The notes: a model not told the origin generated them from the sequence alone. Positions 21,183 to 34,400 are shown, numbered from the stretch's first letter. The stretch: 64,000 bases of DNA from Laburnicola sp. R22_1 (GCA_014281115.1 JACONQ010000003.1:4278001-4342000), one strand, 5' to 3'. Numbers and translations: made by a program.

Positions 21183-21971
21183 GGTTGCCTTGTACGGCTG
21201 GCTGACTAATTTATACTTCTCGCATTCTGATTGGATAAGGCGACAGATACCCTATTCTCGGACCCCAACCACCTCATTCTGTTTACCAGACCCCATCTAT
21301 CCCAATAACCCCCTCATTGTGAAGTCGCCCCTAAATACACGTGTTTAATTTTGATCTTGCATTATACCCTTTTGCCTCCCCAGCACGCTCGTAGATCAAT
21401 TCGGAAGCGGTACCATACCCACCTAAGGTAAGGTAGGTAGGTATTAATGAGAAGCTTCTCATGCATACTAACGACTCATCTAGATCCAGAGTTCCAGCAC
21501 ACAAAGCTATACCCAGGGTCACCACCCTCATCACTATACCCATCACTCCTTCCCAATGCAAAGACAAGCCAACACAGACGCAAATTCCCACCATCACCAT
21601 CGCTCCCCACACATTGCTATCGGCCACAGCTAGGCATTCTGCCTCACACAAGACGCACTGTGGCTGTTGTACAGTTGATCGAAGGGTACATGGTATAACG
21701 AAGGGATGTTGGAGTTCCCTGAATGTCGGAGCGAAATATTTTCTTCGCAAGCCAACGCAACCTCTTGACCTTTTAAGCAAAGTGAACAAAAGAAGAGCTG
21801 GATGCAGAGCGAGAAGTAGCAAGGAATGAGCGTTCTATTACTACGAACATCCACCTGGGTCTCCAAACAACCGAGTGTTATGACCATTGCGCGCCACTAT
21901 GAACTGACCACACGATCTGACCAGGAATCTCCATCGACTCCATATAACCAAGTCGAACCCCCCAGTTTCCT
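21183..21971. other. Intergenic region
   Basis: Upstream of the kinase pseudogene and downstream of the cysteine-rich secreted protein gene. Overlapping medium-length ORFs on both strands near 21,330-21,890 lack recognisable domains and look like chance frames in GC-balanced sequence. I annotate no gene. Confidence 0.45.
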
Positions 21972-22377
21972 TTAGGTGCAGTGGGCAAGGGGCCCGGCGC
22001 AGCTGTTCTTGCCTCCACAGACAGCCTTTGGCTCGACGGACCAGTCCCCAGTGCAGTGCCAGAGGGAGTTCCAGGCGTCACCGCTGTTGAAGTCGCACTT
22101 CCCGAGCTTGTTACAGAGAATGTTGCGGAGGTTTCCCGCGTCCCAGCCTACGTTGGTCAGTATCGTGCGAATCAAGAGAGATATGGATGGATGAGAGTAA
22201 AGAGGGGAGTTATCTGTGAGACGTACCGTTCTGGTCGATGAGCCACCATCCGCAGTAAACTGCCCCGGCATTGCACTTGGTAGCGCGGGCGGAGATCTCG
22301 TTCGGCGAGGCGCTCGGCATGGCGAGGGTGGTGGAGGCGAAAGCTGCCATGATGGCGACGACGGAGCTGAACTGCAT
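21972..22377 (-). CDS. Small secreted cysteine-rich protein (effector candidate)
   Basis: Two exons, 22377-22227 and 22147-21972, joined over a 79-nt intron (GTACGT...TACTGACC...CGTAG). The splice restores one 108-aa frame. Residues 1-19 form a signal peptide (MQFSSVVAIMAAFASTTLA) followed by a pro-like MPSASPNEISAR segment ending before KC. The mature part has eight cysteines (KC, YCGW, LCNK, KCDF, HCTG, VCGG, SCAG, HCT), enough for four disulfides, and is rich in Trp, Gly and Asn. I do not recognise a named family. Size, secretion and even Cys number fit fungal secreted effectors or antimicrobial proteins. The sequence carries no RIP damage although transposons lie about 1.6 kb away. Confidence 0.83.
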
Positions 22378-24062
22378 TTTGGAAGTTTGGTGGAAGTTGA
22401 AGAGCTTTTGCGTAGCGGAGTAGAGGAGTCTGGTAGCTGGTGGAAGGCTGGGTGTTCTTGGTGATGGTGATGTCGAACTGGGGAGTTGAAGACAAGTATT
22501 TATACCTTCGTCGTGGGAACAGACCTACTGCGAATGCATCAACCTGAAAGCTCGTTGCTCACAAGATACTCGGTGTAGCTGTTGGATGGATGCACCCAGC
22601 TACCTTCTTTACCGCCACATGTCATCGCGGAACAGTGAGCTCCACTGCGTGCGTAGCGCAAACAAGTTAGCTTTCGGGTGTAATGGTACTTCAGGTTGCT
22701 ATGCAGCAATCCTTTACAACTACCAGAAATTACAGTCTTGGTATAACAGCCTAGTTCGAGGTGGTAGACGATGCCAAGAGTGGTCTGAGGTTGCACACCA
22801 ATCGGGAGTGGCCTGATGTTACCGAAAGTGGCAGCTGCGAGCGGAGTCTACCTTTCAGCCGCAGCGGCCCTTGCAGCTGTAGTCGGTGAGGACGGCGCTT
22901 GATTTGCTAGCCGGCGTCGGTGTCGTCTTTTCAGGCCCTGCGTAGACTTCAGCTGCATCCTATCCTTCTTTCAAGCCACTACCTGCTCGCGCCGGATTCG
23001 CGGTGCACATACGCGCTACTTTCAAGAATCCGAGTTTGACAGACAGCTACTTCTCCAAGGTACTGCTACAAGCGCGAATTGATTTAGGTTATGGTGCCAT
23101 CAACGACCATGAACAATGCATCGCATACCTATCAAGAATCAGTCGAGTGTTCATCTTACCAATGCAGGACATCTCTAAGAATATCCCGCATCTCAATTTT
23201 CCCAGAAACCCCAGATGAGCGTTGTTGTCGCTGTTCTGCAGTCTTTCTCAAATTTGCGCAAGCGCCGCTCCTTCTATCCGCTGGTGTAGAATGCATAGAT
23301 TTCTCTCCTTCGAATGCCCTAATTGAGGGTGTAGACTAATACAAAACAAGCTAGCGCGTCAAAGACTGTAAGATCCACACTGGTGCACTTTCTCAGCTGT
23401 AGAAGACCGTCGCAAGATCTGGTAGCGGTAACGCTTTCGGACCATGTTCCACGAATTATACCGAGCAGATGGGCAGGGCTGAGAGGCCTTTTTGGCGCGG
23501 TGTACATGGAGGTGTGTATTACCATACGTGATTGGGCGGTGAAGGTGGGCTGATAGTTTCGATCGTACAACCGTTTCGCTCTTACAACCATGACCATAGA
23601 TGCTTGTGAAAAATCGAGAGCTTGGCCGTGGCAGTGGTAGACACGGTCCGCGCATATCATGATTTTCTTCTTCAAAGCTCGCTATGTCGTAGGGCGTACG
23701 CGTACAGTTCGCAAGTGTTCTAGGCTATACATTCAACTGTTGGGACCGACACATTATCTGTTCCATTTGCGTTTGTTGGTGACATCGATTAGACTCTTCG
23801 GCGACCGTAACACGCTACATACGTTGCGCAGATGTTACTCTGGCCTCGTGACTAAGTTGGGCTAGTGTTCCATGTTCACCCCGCTATTGCTAGCGCGCCG
23901 CGGAGTCTCCGTGCCTCTGCTCCGAAATCTAGAACGACCATCCACGATCACATGCATATTCACATGCCCAGGTGCATCACAACGAAGAGCAAGGTTTCCC
24001 ACAGTAATAACGCTGCAAAAAGAATTCATTGAGAAAAACGCCGAAAAAGTCCCTAGATCTCA
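22378..24062. other. Intergenic region, no supported gene
   Basis: Upstream of the cysteine-rich gene and downstream of the antiporter. Several ORFs of 70-118 codons overlap on both strands without motifs, start context or intron structure I can defend. Composition is normal, not RIP-like. Confidence 0.45.
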
Positions 24063-25756
24063 CTACGCAGGCGCCTCCGACATTTCCGTCTCCGACGCGT
24101 TCCTAGTATGCGTCCCAACAATACTCTTCTGCCTCACACTCTGGGTATCAATAATCGTATTCGCGCGAGAAATTCCATCATCCGAGCCGTCGTCCCTCTT
24201 CTCCAAGCCCCACAGTCCATCCGCAATGGCATGCGCCCTGTACTTGATGATCAAGCCAACCGTAACCGGGCCAAATATGGTGTTGAGCACAATGGCCCAT
24301 ATAGCGGTGATGAACGCCTCTTTCGACAGATACGGTGTATTATTGAGGCCAATCTGCACGACGAGCAAGCCGATTTCACCACGCGCCACCATGGCGGAAC
24401 CGAGTAGCATAGCGGGCCAGAACGTCGATGTGAAGCACTCGCGAATCGACATGCCCGGTGGGCGGCGCATGACGGTCGCGAAAGGGATGACGAGGCCGAC
24501 AATGACTTTCGAGATGAGCATTAGAATGGTGTAGACAAAACCTTTCCAGACGGCCTCCGCGGTCCAGAGATCGAGAAACGGGATAGCGAAACCAATCGAC
24601 GCGAAGAAGAGCGGTTGCAGAAGGTACTTGACGGCATCCAGGAAGTACTTTTCGAACGTGTGCATGAAAGTTGGGCAGATCCGGGGCTCTCCAAGACGCG
24701 TCGTCTCAGCGATAGACTGTGCTTCCGCTTCCTCTGCTTCCTCGCGCGAGGGTGGGTGGAAAGGTCCTGTAGGATGTTTCGTGGGCAGGTACGTGAGGAA
24801 TGCACCCGCCATGAAGGCTCCGTATAGCACCGATGTTCCGCCAAAGCCGGTGATGGCGAGGAAGGCGCAGAGGACGAAGATCATGATAATGACGTTTACC
24901 ACGTGGCGTTTCCGCGTCACGGGGAGGCGCGGCTCGACATGCTTGCGGTATAAGGGCGCAATGACCCATTTGTTCAGGACCGGAGTGAGGATGGCAAGTA
25001 GAGCCGATACGAGCGTGGGGCGTCCGATGAGCCATCCTAGGTTGGGTGAATTTTCTGCGCCGAGGGCTCCGAGCTGACCGATGACACTGATAACAATCAG
25101 CAAACTGCGCTGGGTCGTGAAGGGGGGATATATCTACCTTGCCATCACCAGACCGGAAACATCGTCGAAGACGGCCGCACTAACCAAGACGGTACCAACC
25201 CGAGTGTCAGAGAAGTTGATATCTTTCGAGCTCTTGCCGAGAACAACAAAGGTTGTGCCGAGCGATGTGACGGAGAGGGCCGCACCAACGATAAACGTCT
25301 CAATCGCTGTATAGCCGAACCCAACATATAAAAGCAGGTATGTAAATCCAAGGGGAGCAACAACGCCGATTGTTGCGGCTATCATTGACAGACCGAAGTT
25401 GACCTTCAGCAGATCCAGCCGAACAGCCAGGGCGCCTTCGAAGATAATCAGGACAAGACCGATATATCCAAGCGCAATGAAGGCCTCCTGCCACGGAATG
25501 GGCATCATGTCGCCGCCGATGGGGAGTCCATAGATCAGACCGACGATGATCTGACCGATAAGACCGGCGCGGAACACCTTGTTGGAGAGCCATTCGCCGA
25601 ATGATAACCAGAAGAAGAAAGAAACGAGCACCAGAATTTGGATGACTATGTCGATTAGCAAGGAGTCTGGTAGTGATCGGATCATATGCGAGGGAACTCA
25701 CTGTTCGGCTCATGGTATTGGAGGAAGCCATCCTCGACTGTAGAGTCGCCAGCCAT
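24063..25756 (-). CDS. Na+/H+ exchanger-family (CPA) antiporter
   Basis: Three exons: 25756-25702, 25645-25138 and 25086-24063. Introns are 25646-25701 (56 nt, TGCTAATC branch region) and 25087-25137 (51 nt). Splicing gives 1,587 bp, 528 aa. The start at 25756 leads into MAGDSTVEDGFLQYHEPN, a conserved N-terminal segment of fungal members. About eleven to twelve hydrophobic segments follow. The FDDVSGLV motif (178-185) carries the acidic pair expected in the ion-binding core. The last 50 residues or so are cytosolic, charged and rich in Ser/Thr. Members of Pfam Na_H_Exchanger swap Na+ or K+ for H+ across plasma or organelle membranes. The exact ion and membrane are not decidable. No damage seen. 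Confidence 0.9.
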
Positions 25757-28525
25757 GATATGGAGATATATGTCACAAAGATGCAAAGATGCCTTTGGTT
25801 TCGCAGTCGGCGCCTTGACAGGACATCGGGCTCATCTTTAAAGACATTGGCCACCTTGCGCTCCGCTTCAAAACGTGTTTCGCACAGCAAGCCTTCCGTT
25901 CTTTGGAACACTCATCGTGGGGGCCAAGCGGTGCCCAACAACGCGCCCGACATCTAGGCGCTGGGCATCTGGGCAAATGCGATGAAGGTTTGCTCGAGTG
26001 AACGAACTGGATTGGGACATGTGCGAGTGGCGGTTGCCAATCCCCAGTTGGCTGTCTGAGGATAGGTGCTTGGCGTTTCTGGTTTCCGCTTAGCGCGCCG
26101 GGCTGAAACAACACGTGCGAGGATAGGAGAGATAGGCATTACGGAAGACATCCGAATTAGCTTTGTTCGGCTGCGTTTACTGCTATTCTGAGGGGGCTGT
26201 TCATAGGTGGTAGGTTTAATCGCCTGAGCGAGGCTTAAGCACCCACCGGCGCTGCCTTGGTGTTGGCTTGGCGACGCGTAGCAAAGACAGGGGTGCAATG
26301 TGCTACATTGGCGGGGGCACGATTACGCTTGGTTAAACCGACAATGTTTGTGGAGATACTGGAGAAGTTACAAACTTAGGCGTTTGTCATGGTCCATAGA
26401 CATGTCTCTCTCCACGCCTTTCGCCCACTCCGCCGTGCAACACAGTGCTGCGCAAAAAGTGTGTATTTTCGACTCCTTATCGACTCAAGTGCGTAGCGCC
26501 ACATCAATGCTTTTTCTTGGAAGTGGGCCTTACCAGGTAGACCCTGTCCAAGGTTATAGAAAATGAGTGTTGTGGAATTCTGCCCAACCCCTAACGCAGT
26601 GACGCACCCAACCATAGAATTTACAGCCCGATATCAAAAGTTCGGACACAGTTCGGGCCTCCTGCGGTAACTCGGTGCTCAATGAGTCTCCAATTTCTTG
26701 CCTTCAACTATAAGCTTCATATCACTTGAGTCCGAGGGAAGTATATATGCCGGTCGTATCACCTCGCTTGTCGGTAGTGAAGGGCTCTGGCTTCAACCTC
26801 GCATGCGCTTTTCTTGAACCGCTTTTGAGATGCATAATCTACGGGCCAGAGAGGTTTGCAGTAGAGTTTGACAACAATCTCGGCATCCGCCCGCTTATTA
26901 GACAATTTGTATTGTTTTGCGACTTTGAAACACAAACCTAACTTGATCACTTGTGCAGTCCATTCTAGTTGGAGTAGGATGCCTGCCTCTTTTTCAGCGG
27001 AGCCTCTTATGTGCTTGATTACATCTCCCCATGTTTGATCTAAATGTGTATTAAATCTAAGAGAAGATTCTACGGTACCGTACCAGAAGTCAGAACATAC
27101 CGATTTGTACTTGATTGACCGGCCGCGAAGGCATCAATATGTTCTTGCAATTCGTTTCGCCGTTTCTTCGCATATCCAACTTCCGGCAGATCTACTCCGA
27201 GGTCATTCGTTTCATTGTACCATTATCGAACCAGAGCCACTTACAGAAAATCTGTAAACCAAGAACCGACACGGTCTGCCCGACAGGTCGTCAGTAAGAG
27301 TTACTTAAGTTCGCCGCGGCCCAAGTACTTGTTCACCCCTTCTTCCCTTTGGTTACGGACGTTATACTTGGTGGGAGGCTGGCGACCCAAAAGCGCTGCC
27401 TCTCTGTGCTAAACCCGTGCTCACTTTCTCGGATATCGTGAATGAGGACATCACCGTAAGCTTCCAACTCCAAACCCATCCTCTCACACTCTGGGGCCTT
27501 CGGTCGATAAGTGTATCTTGGTGGGATTTCTCGTGGTCGTGAAATGAAGCTGGCTTGAGGTATTCGATGCGAATCGCCGCGCCGAAGTTACTGGACATTG
27601 AGGATGGGATCATAACCAAAAGACCGGTCTCCATCTTCCGAGGAGAGAAGATAAAGTTACTCCAATACAACATCCTGGGTATACTCATGTACTATACCGT
27701 ACGCCGAAACTATTCTCGTCTGTTAATCTTGGTCCTACACCACAACCTTGCCGGAGTAACTTGAATATTTTCTTTCATTGATCTCAATCCTAGTACCAAA
27801 ACAGGCAAAAGCAGTTGGGAACACAGTCACAGAACCAACAAATGGCCCGAAATCAAGCTTTTGAGGAAATAATCCTTTGTGATTAAGGTTGGTTCCCGCA
27901 TTTTGCAATCGATCGAAGCTTTGTAAACGACCGTAGATGATCTCTCAATTGCAATGGCAGACACCAGCTTAGTTTTGCCCCATTCGCTCAGAATCGATAT
28001 GACTAAAATAACGCCCTTGAATTGAACGACTGAACTGCACTGGCTGGCGTCACGTATGCGAACGGAGCCGGATCTTATTCTTACCCCACGTTATCTGGCA
28101 TGTTGTCTTGGACAACGACAAGCAGATTATTGAGGGGTCCTTCGAGCGATGGATGGCGCCTTAACTAATCAAGTGCATGACCTGCTGCAACAGCGTTTAT
28201 GTGAATACTATCTTGATCATACCTCGACTTTGCGTTGAATTTGCGTTATCTATTCCCGCGAAGTCAATGTAGCTTTACTGGAGTTCCTCAGTTGGGATCT
28301 TGTCACGTTCCAGTAGATCTCGTAGCTTTCTAGCAGTACGCCTTGGATGATTCAGCGCCGATCACTGGCTTTCAGACATTGAGAAGTTGATGAACAGGGC
28401 CTGAGTTCTGCTCAGTGTCCGAGATTGTGATTGGTGGGTTAGGAAGTACTGGTATGAACGCCCGTAAGACAAAACAATCCTGATGCAGATTTGTTATCGG
28501 AAAAAGGCAGACTCCAAGCTATCTA
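25757..28525. other. Intergenic region, possibly with a decayed gene
   Basis: Includes the promoter of the antiporter gene. Between about 27,400 and 27,700 the minus strand has protein-like segments in more than one frame (for example PPRYTYRPKAPECERMGLEL then YGDVLIHDI), suggesting a frameshifted gene remnant, but I cannot name the family. The rest shows no feature that I can support. Confidence 0.35.
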
Positions 28526-30393
28526 TAACGTGGTTCACCAGCGAGTGACCCACACCAGTGAGCGCGCCACCTTTGCCAAGACCCCACCATCACCAACAAT
28601 ACCATCATAATACAACCACCTACCATGTCTTCTAAGCCATCTAATAAAGCTTAGTTACTTATTGCTATTAGAGCTATCAAACAAGACCTAAATCTTATAG
28701 AGCGAGCAGCAGCAGGTCTGTATAACGTTAATCGCAGAACACTTAATTAAAGACGCAACAGAACAACTGCACAACGCGATAACCCACCTAAATCAAAGAA
28801 TTTTACTCTCCTTAAGGAGCAGGCGCTTGTTAATTGTATAATTGAGCTGGACACGCGTAGATTCCCTCCTACAAAGCTTATAATACGCATAATGGCCAAT
28901 TTACTACGTTTATAGAGAGGAAAGCCACCTATTAGTATTAACTAGACAGACAGGTTTATTAAGCGCAGACGTGAAGTTAAAACGCGTTAGTCTTAGTCAT
29001 ACAACAACTAGAGGGCATAACAGAAAGATCTTAAGGTTATAAACGCGTGGTTTAAGCTTGTAGAGGGTATTAAAGTCAAGTACGGCATTATAGATAAGGA
29101 CACTTACAACTTTAATAAATCAGGCTTCCTAATAGGGGTTATAGGGTCTTAGCTTATGGTTACAGCATTAGAGAGGCGTGCGAAACCCAAATTGATACAG
29201 CTAGGCGACCGCCAGTGGATTACAGTGATCCAGGGTATCTGCGCTGCTAGATGGGCAATCCCTCCCTTTATTATCTACGCCGGCAAGCGTCACATCTCCA
29301 CCTGGTACGAAGACGCGTTAATTTCTGGCAATTAGGTAATCGCTGTTAGCGAGAACAGCTAGACAAATAACGAGCTTGGTATCGCGTGGTTAAAACACTT
29401 TAACGCGCATACAAAGGGACGCGCTAAAGGAACCTATTAGCTGCTAGTTATTAATAGCTATAAGAGCTATAACTTAATTAAGTTCTAGGATTACTACAAG
29501 GAACATAAGATTATTACTCTCTATATGCTGCCACATTTGTCACACCTGCTGCAGCTGTTAGATATAGGCTGTTTCTCCCTGCTAAAGAAGGCATATAGTG
29601 CTAAGATCTTAGGCTTGGCGTGTTAGCTAATAACCTACATTACAAAGATTAAGTTCCTCCTAGCCTTTAAAACTGCGTTTTTGAAGGTTTTCTCTGCAGA
29701 GACAATTAAGGGTGATTTTCGTGGTGCTGGGCTAGTCCTATTAAATCCAGAGGAGGTGTTGCAGCACCTTAACATCCACATCCGTACACCTAGTCTGCCT
29801 ATTAAAGAGCCTACCACCTGGGAGTCTAAAACACCAAGTAACCTACGCGAATTTAAGGCGCAATTAACACTGGTTCGCAAGAGAATTAGAGATCACTTTA
29901 ATTTATTACTAACTTTAACCATGCAGGTGCTTAAGAAGCTTAAAAAAGGCGCTCTAAGTGCAATGCATAGTTAGGTACTAGTGTTGGATGAAATTGCAGG
30001 CCTTCGCAAGACAATTAAGGAGACTATAAGGCGAAAATTGCGTAAAAGGAGGTATATCCAGCATTAGGGATCACTTATAGTAGCAGAGGGATCTCAGCTA
30101 GCCACTACTAAGGACGCTGGTGGACAGCAGAAGGGGAAACAGTCGTCAGGTACTAGTCGCGCTGCAACAGGGCCATTAACTCAACGGCGTTGTAGCATCT
30201 GCAGGCAACCTGGACACAATGCGCAAACCTGCTAGGGAGTTAAAGAGGAAGAATCTGAATCAGATGCATTAACTCAGTATATATTTTCAAGTAGTGTTGC
30301 GACGCAGTCTGATAATGAATGAAATGGTTTGGTGGGGTCTTGGCAAAGGTGGCGCGCTCACTGGTGTGGGTCACTCGCTGGTGAACCACGTTA
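28526..30393 (+). mobile_element. pogo/Fot-like Tc1-mariner transposon (element P1)
   Basis: 1,868 bp bounded by TA duplications (28524-28525 and 30394-30395). The 64-bp terminal inverted repeats (28526-28589 and 30330-30393) are perfectly complementary as far as I can read. They start TAACGTGGTTCACCAGCGAG. Size, TA target and transposase type place it in the pogo/Fot1 superfamily. The coding body has RIP-type stops, whereas the repeats are clean. Confidence 0.93.
28625..30322 (+). pseudogene. pogo/Fot-like transposase with C-terminal zinc knuckle (P1), RIP-inactivated
   Basis: One unbroken frame of 566 codons from ATG 28625 to TGA 30320-30322 carrying many TAG/TAA codons. Order: N-terminal psq-type helix-turn-helix (AIRAIKQDLNLIERAAAG), CENP-B-like region, and DDE_1 core with WITVIQGICAARWAIPPFII and LPHLSHLLQLLDIGCF. 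The first two catalytic Asp positions read Asn (YNFNKSGF and VINSYKS), as expected of G-to-A mutation. A CCHC knuckle CSICRQPGHNAQTC closes the protein, a feature of some fungal pogo transposases. Confidence 0.87.
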
Positions 30394-30475
30394 TAGCTAT
30401 CGATGTGCCTCAATTGCAGCACGAGTTGTTCTTGGAAAAGAGGATCTCTTCATGATATATACCAATCGTCATAGA

Positions 30476-30714
30476 TTACCATGCAAGCTCATGTCCATCA
30501 CGATGAAAGAACTTAGCAGTCTTCGACAAGTCAACCGCGTCGATGACTTTGCACATCCTCTCGGCCGCCTCGTCCGGGCCCATATGACCTGTAAACCCCG
30601 ACATCCTAGTTTTAATCCACCCAGGATGGAGAGCTATGACAGCGATACCATCACCCTCTAATTGTCGTGCTGTGTTAACAGTAAGCTAGTTCAGACCCGC
30701 CTTTAAGATTCTAT
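30476..30714 (-). pseudogene. SDR pseudogene, 3' exon (C-terminal part)
   Basis: Minus-strand frame ending at TAA 30478-30476. It reads the end of a short-chain dehydrogenase: LKAGLN after the catalytic Lys, LTVNTARQLEGDGIAVIALH, PGWIKTRM, and a tail ending GHELAW. A TAG replaces the residue after AGLN. The upstream part of the exon is at 37725-37751, cut off by an insertion with a 14-bp duplication (30701-30714 and 37711-37724). Remaining exons are at 43077-43485. Confidence 0.88.
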
Positions 30715-31115
30715 TAAAGGAGAAGGTTGTTATAGGATACTCTAACTAAGTTAGAGTCTACACTATATATAAAGAGAGGTAAAACTAGAGGTACTTTATA
30801 ACTTAGTACCTAGTAAATAATAGGAATAATAAAAATATATAAATTATTATTAATTTACTTAAGTAACTTTTTATATAGTAACTATATTAGTAGTAGTTAT
30901 ATAATAGTATCTAAAGAGTTATATATTATTATCTATTAACTATAACTATTAGAGAGTTATAATAGAACTATAAAGTTATAATTATAAGAGATCTATTATT
31001 ATACTAGGATACTTAACTATAGTTTACTATTATTATTATTAGTAGTATAGTATATAAAGTTTACCTACTCTTATAATATCTATAATACCTAGTATACTAA
31101 CTTAATAAGTCTTTT

Positions 31116-31433
31116 TGTCAGATATCAGGTCACTGGAAATCACTGTGATTTCACTGTGAAATCCAGTAGTCACGTGCGTCCGATCACATGGTCTCCTTAT
31201 GACGACAGTTGGTGTAACTTACAGTGATTTCACTGTGAGATCACTGTGAAATACACAAAGGAGACTGGCGTACTACTGTTACACTACTCCGCACTATTAC
31301 TAGTGCATCTTAGCGCTAGATAGATATTGCGTACGATAGCTGAGCTTCTCCGACAGAGATCACTCGGCAATCAATTCATCATCAAATCCATCACTTTCAT
31401 CTCATCTCATCAAAGATACTTACGTATCTGACA
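31116..31433 (-). mobile_element. 318-bp solo LTR, second copy
   Basis: Begins TGTCAGATATC and ends CGTATCTGACA, with a 5-bp duplication CTTTT at 31111-31115 and 31434-31438. The reverse complement matches the LTR at 5831-6148 with about two mismatches. It sits inside the unclassified RIP-mutated element but is itself nearly unmutated. Confidence 0.92.
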
Positions 31434-31466
31434 CTTTTACTCTTATTTATATCTATTATATCTAGT

Positions 31467-34400
31467 TGTCAAATATACGGGTATTCTTGATGAGTTGAGA
31501 TGGAAAAGTGGTGGGTTAATTGATTGATTGTGTGTGTTCTGTTCGGAGAAGCTCGGCTACCGCGAGAAGTAACTATCTAGTACTAAGCCGCACTAGTACT
31601 ATTTAGAATAGTACAGGGGCAGTGTAAAACAGTAGTGCGCCAGCCTCCTCAGTGTATTTCACAGTGAAATCACTGTGATTTACATTGATTACCACTGTAA
31701 GGGGCCATATGATCGTACACACCTACCCACTGGATTTCACAGTGACTGTCTATCTGACACACCCCCTCAGCTTGGAACCATCTCAAGCTGGACCCAATTC
31801 TTCGCAGCCGTACTATAACTCATAGTCCAAAAGCTTCCATCCTGTCTTTCAATTCGTCAAGGTCGACCTCTTGGTCGGTGATCCTACCCCTGACGTCTTC
31901 AAGTCCGAGTTGATTTACGAACTTAGTCCATTTGCCAGCTAGCAGAGCCTTTGTAAGGCCATCTTCTGCTATTTATTCTAACTATTAGTACTAGATTTTG
32001 ATAGCTCCACGTACTACTTCTTGTCGAAGCCAATAATTGTGTATATTAACGTGCCTAAGCTTTGTTTGTAACTTAGCAATTTCTTTAGTAACAAGTTAAA
32101 TAGTTTGTTAATTGTCGCAATTAATAGTAATTGTTAAAGGTGAGAGTTTAATCTTAAGTTTAGCGAGCAACTAAGCTATAAACAGTGCCTCCTTTGCGAC
32201 TTGTAAGAGTGCCAGCAACTTAGCTTCAGTTGTTAAGGTGGTGACTATGTCTTGCTTATTTGCCTTCTAGGCGACAAGTCCACTAAACAGCTTAATAATG
32301 TATTCTTACAAGCTCTTTCTATCAAGGGTATTGTCTGCAAACAATGCGTCGCTAGCAATCTTGTAGGTGTCTGCACCTCCAAAGCGTAGCCCTAGTGATT
32401 AGGTGGAGGATAAGTATAGCAGTACACAGTCGGCGGCTTTGTGATAGTCGTTGCTGGGATTTGATAGGAAGCGCGATAATTAGGAGCTTGCGAAAGCGAT
32501 ATCAGGGCGTGTGGTTACTGCAGCGTACAGGATTAATCCGATCTTTTGCTAGTATTAATTAATCTCAGCCTTTGTAGCGAGTCCTTCTTAGGGTAGCAGT
32601 TCGACTGCGGACATTAGGGTATCGTGTTTAAGGTTGCGTTAGTCAATTAGGCAACTGATCTTGTCTATATAGGACGCCTAGGACAGCTATAGTTGCCTGT
32701 TTGCACAGTCTCTAACAATTTCAATCCCTAGAAACTACTAAAGATTATTACCACTAGTGAGGATAAACTGTGTACTTATCTTTTCCATCACTGCGTTAGC
32801 AGCGTATTTCTAATCTTTAGAGTAGGCGACGATAAGGTCGTCTATATAGAAGAAGATAATAATGCTGTCTTTAATTATATAGCAAGGCTTATAAGGGACT
32901 GTAGTAAAACCAAGATCCCTAAGAGCGCTGGTAAATTCTCTCTGCCATAGTAGTGGTGAGATTCAAAGACCATACAGTGCCTTATACAACTATAGAATAG
33001 TGCCAGGTCGTGTGTAACCTCGCGGCATTCTTATGTAGAGTTTTCTGTCCAGATTCGCATGGACGAAAGCGTTGGTGACGTCGTACTGGCTGAGCTCTAG
33101 GTCGTATTAAGCTGCCATGGACATAAGCAGGCGAAATAATCGTCCTGCGAGGGTTGCAGCATAGGTGTCTTGAGTAGTAAGGTGGCGTTGTTGATCTCCG
33201 CGTACTACTAACCTAGCCTTACACTTCTAAAATTAATAATGTTTGTCGAGTTTGTAAGTATACACCCACATGCAATTAAGGATTTAGTGGCCGCGTGATC
33301 GCACTAGGGTAATGGACACCTTACTCCAAGACTTTATTTCCTTGTGGCTTTGTAGGTATATCTGCTCAGCCTCCTTTCACATATTAAATAGCGGGTGATT
33401 GTCTATTCGTGTTCCGCTAGATGGAGGTTCTAGTAATTAACTTTAGTAGGGTTTCTATCCTGTTACAAGCATGCGATTAAATTGAGCTTTGTTAAGCGGC
33501 TTCCCCTTATACTTGCCTCTGCTTCCTGCTTATGTACCTGCTAGGAAAGCGGCTGCCTATAGCATAGCGCGTTAATCTGGCTGTGGTAATTCAATAGGTA
33601 ACTAGTCGTGTTAATTGTGTTCGAAGCTCGCTATTAATTAGACAAGTAATGCGACAGGCGGAGGTGTCACTGGTGGTGTTGGGTAGGTGTAATTAATCTT
33701 CCTCCCTTAGTAATACCCTAGCGGGTCTTCTTTTTTATCCTCGCGATTGCAGGTGTTAGTAATTAACTTATCCTTATAGAAGGATTTAGTGTTTTCTTGC
33801 TTAGGTAGTGGAGGTGGCAACTTTACTAATTAGGTCTATGCAGCAATCTCTTTAGTAGTGCTGTGTATAAGGTTGTCTAACAGGTCCTCTATTTTACCTA
33901 AGAATACCTTATCTTTGTTAAAAATAACGTTGCGTGTACTAATGACTTTGTTAAGTAGTAGAATCTATATCCTCCAGATGTTTAATAATTAGTAGCCCAC
34001 TAGGTATCTAACCTATGCCTTTAGGTCTAACCTTTAGAGCTTACTCTTGCTGCGTTTAGTATTATTAGTTAAGGCGAAGGCTTTACAGCTATAGTCCCTA
34101 AGGTGAGCCTAGTTTGGTTTCTTTAGTTAAGTGATAATGCCGTTTTGGAAAGTAACTATTGTAAAGAATACTTTGTGTGGTGATTGCTATTAGTTAGCGT
34201 AGTTTAGAGTTCGATTATATAGGTATACAGCCGCTTGTGTGATTTCTGGCTATAGGTTAAAAGGGAGATTGGCGTCAAGTCGCATTGCATAACCCTTCTT
34301 CTTAATTATACCCCCTGAGCGTTTAGCTCCTCTATTTTAAGCTTGGGTATTAGGTGCTAAAGGCTCGATAATAATACCTTTACTAACGCACTACCTATAA

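Noticed and set aside
21331..21822. 163-codon minus-strand ORF
   Set aside because: No start context, domain or intron support, and several overlapping frames are equally open.
24108..25077. Several ORFs antisense to the antiporter gene
   Set aside because: Mirror frames of a well-supported three-exon gene.
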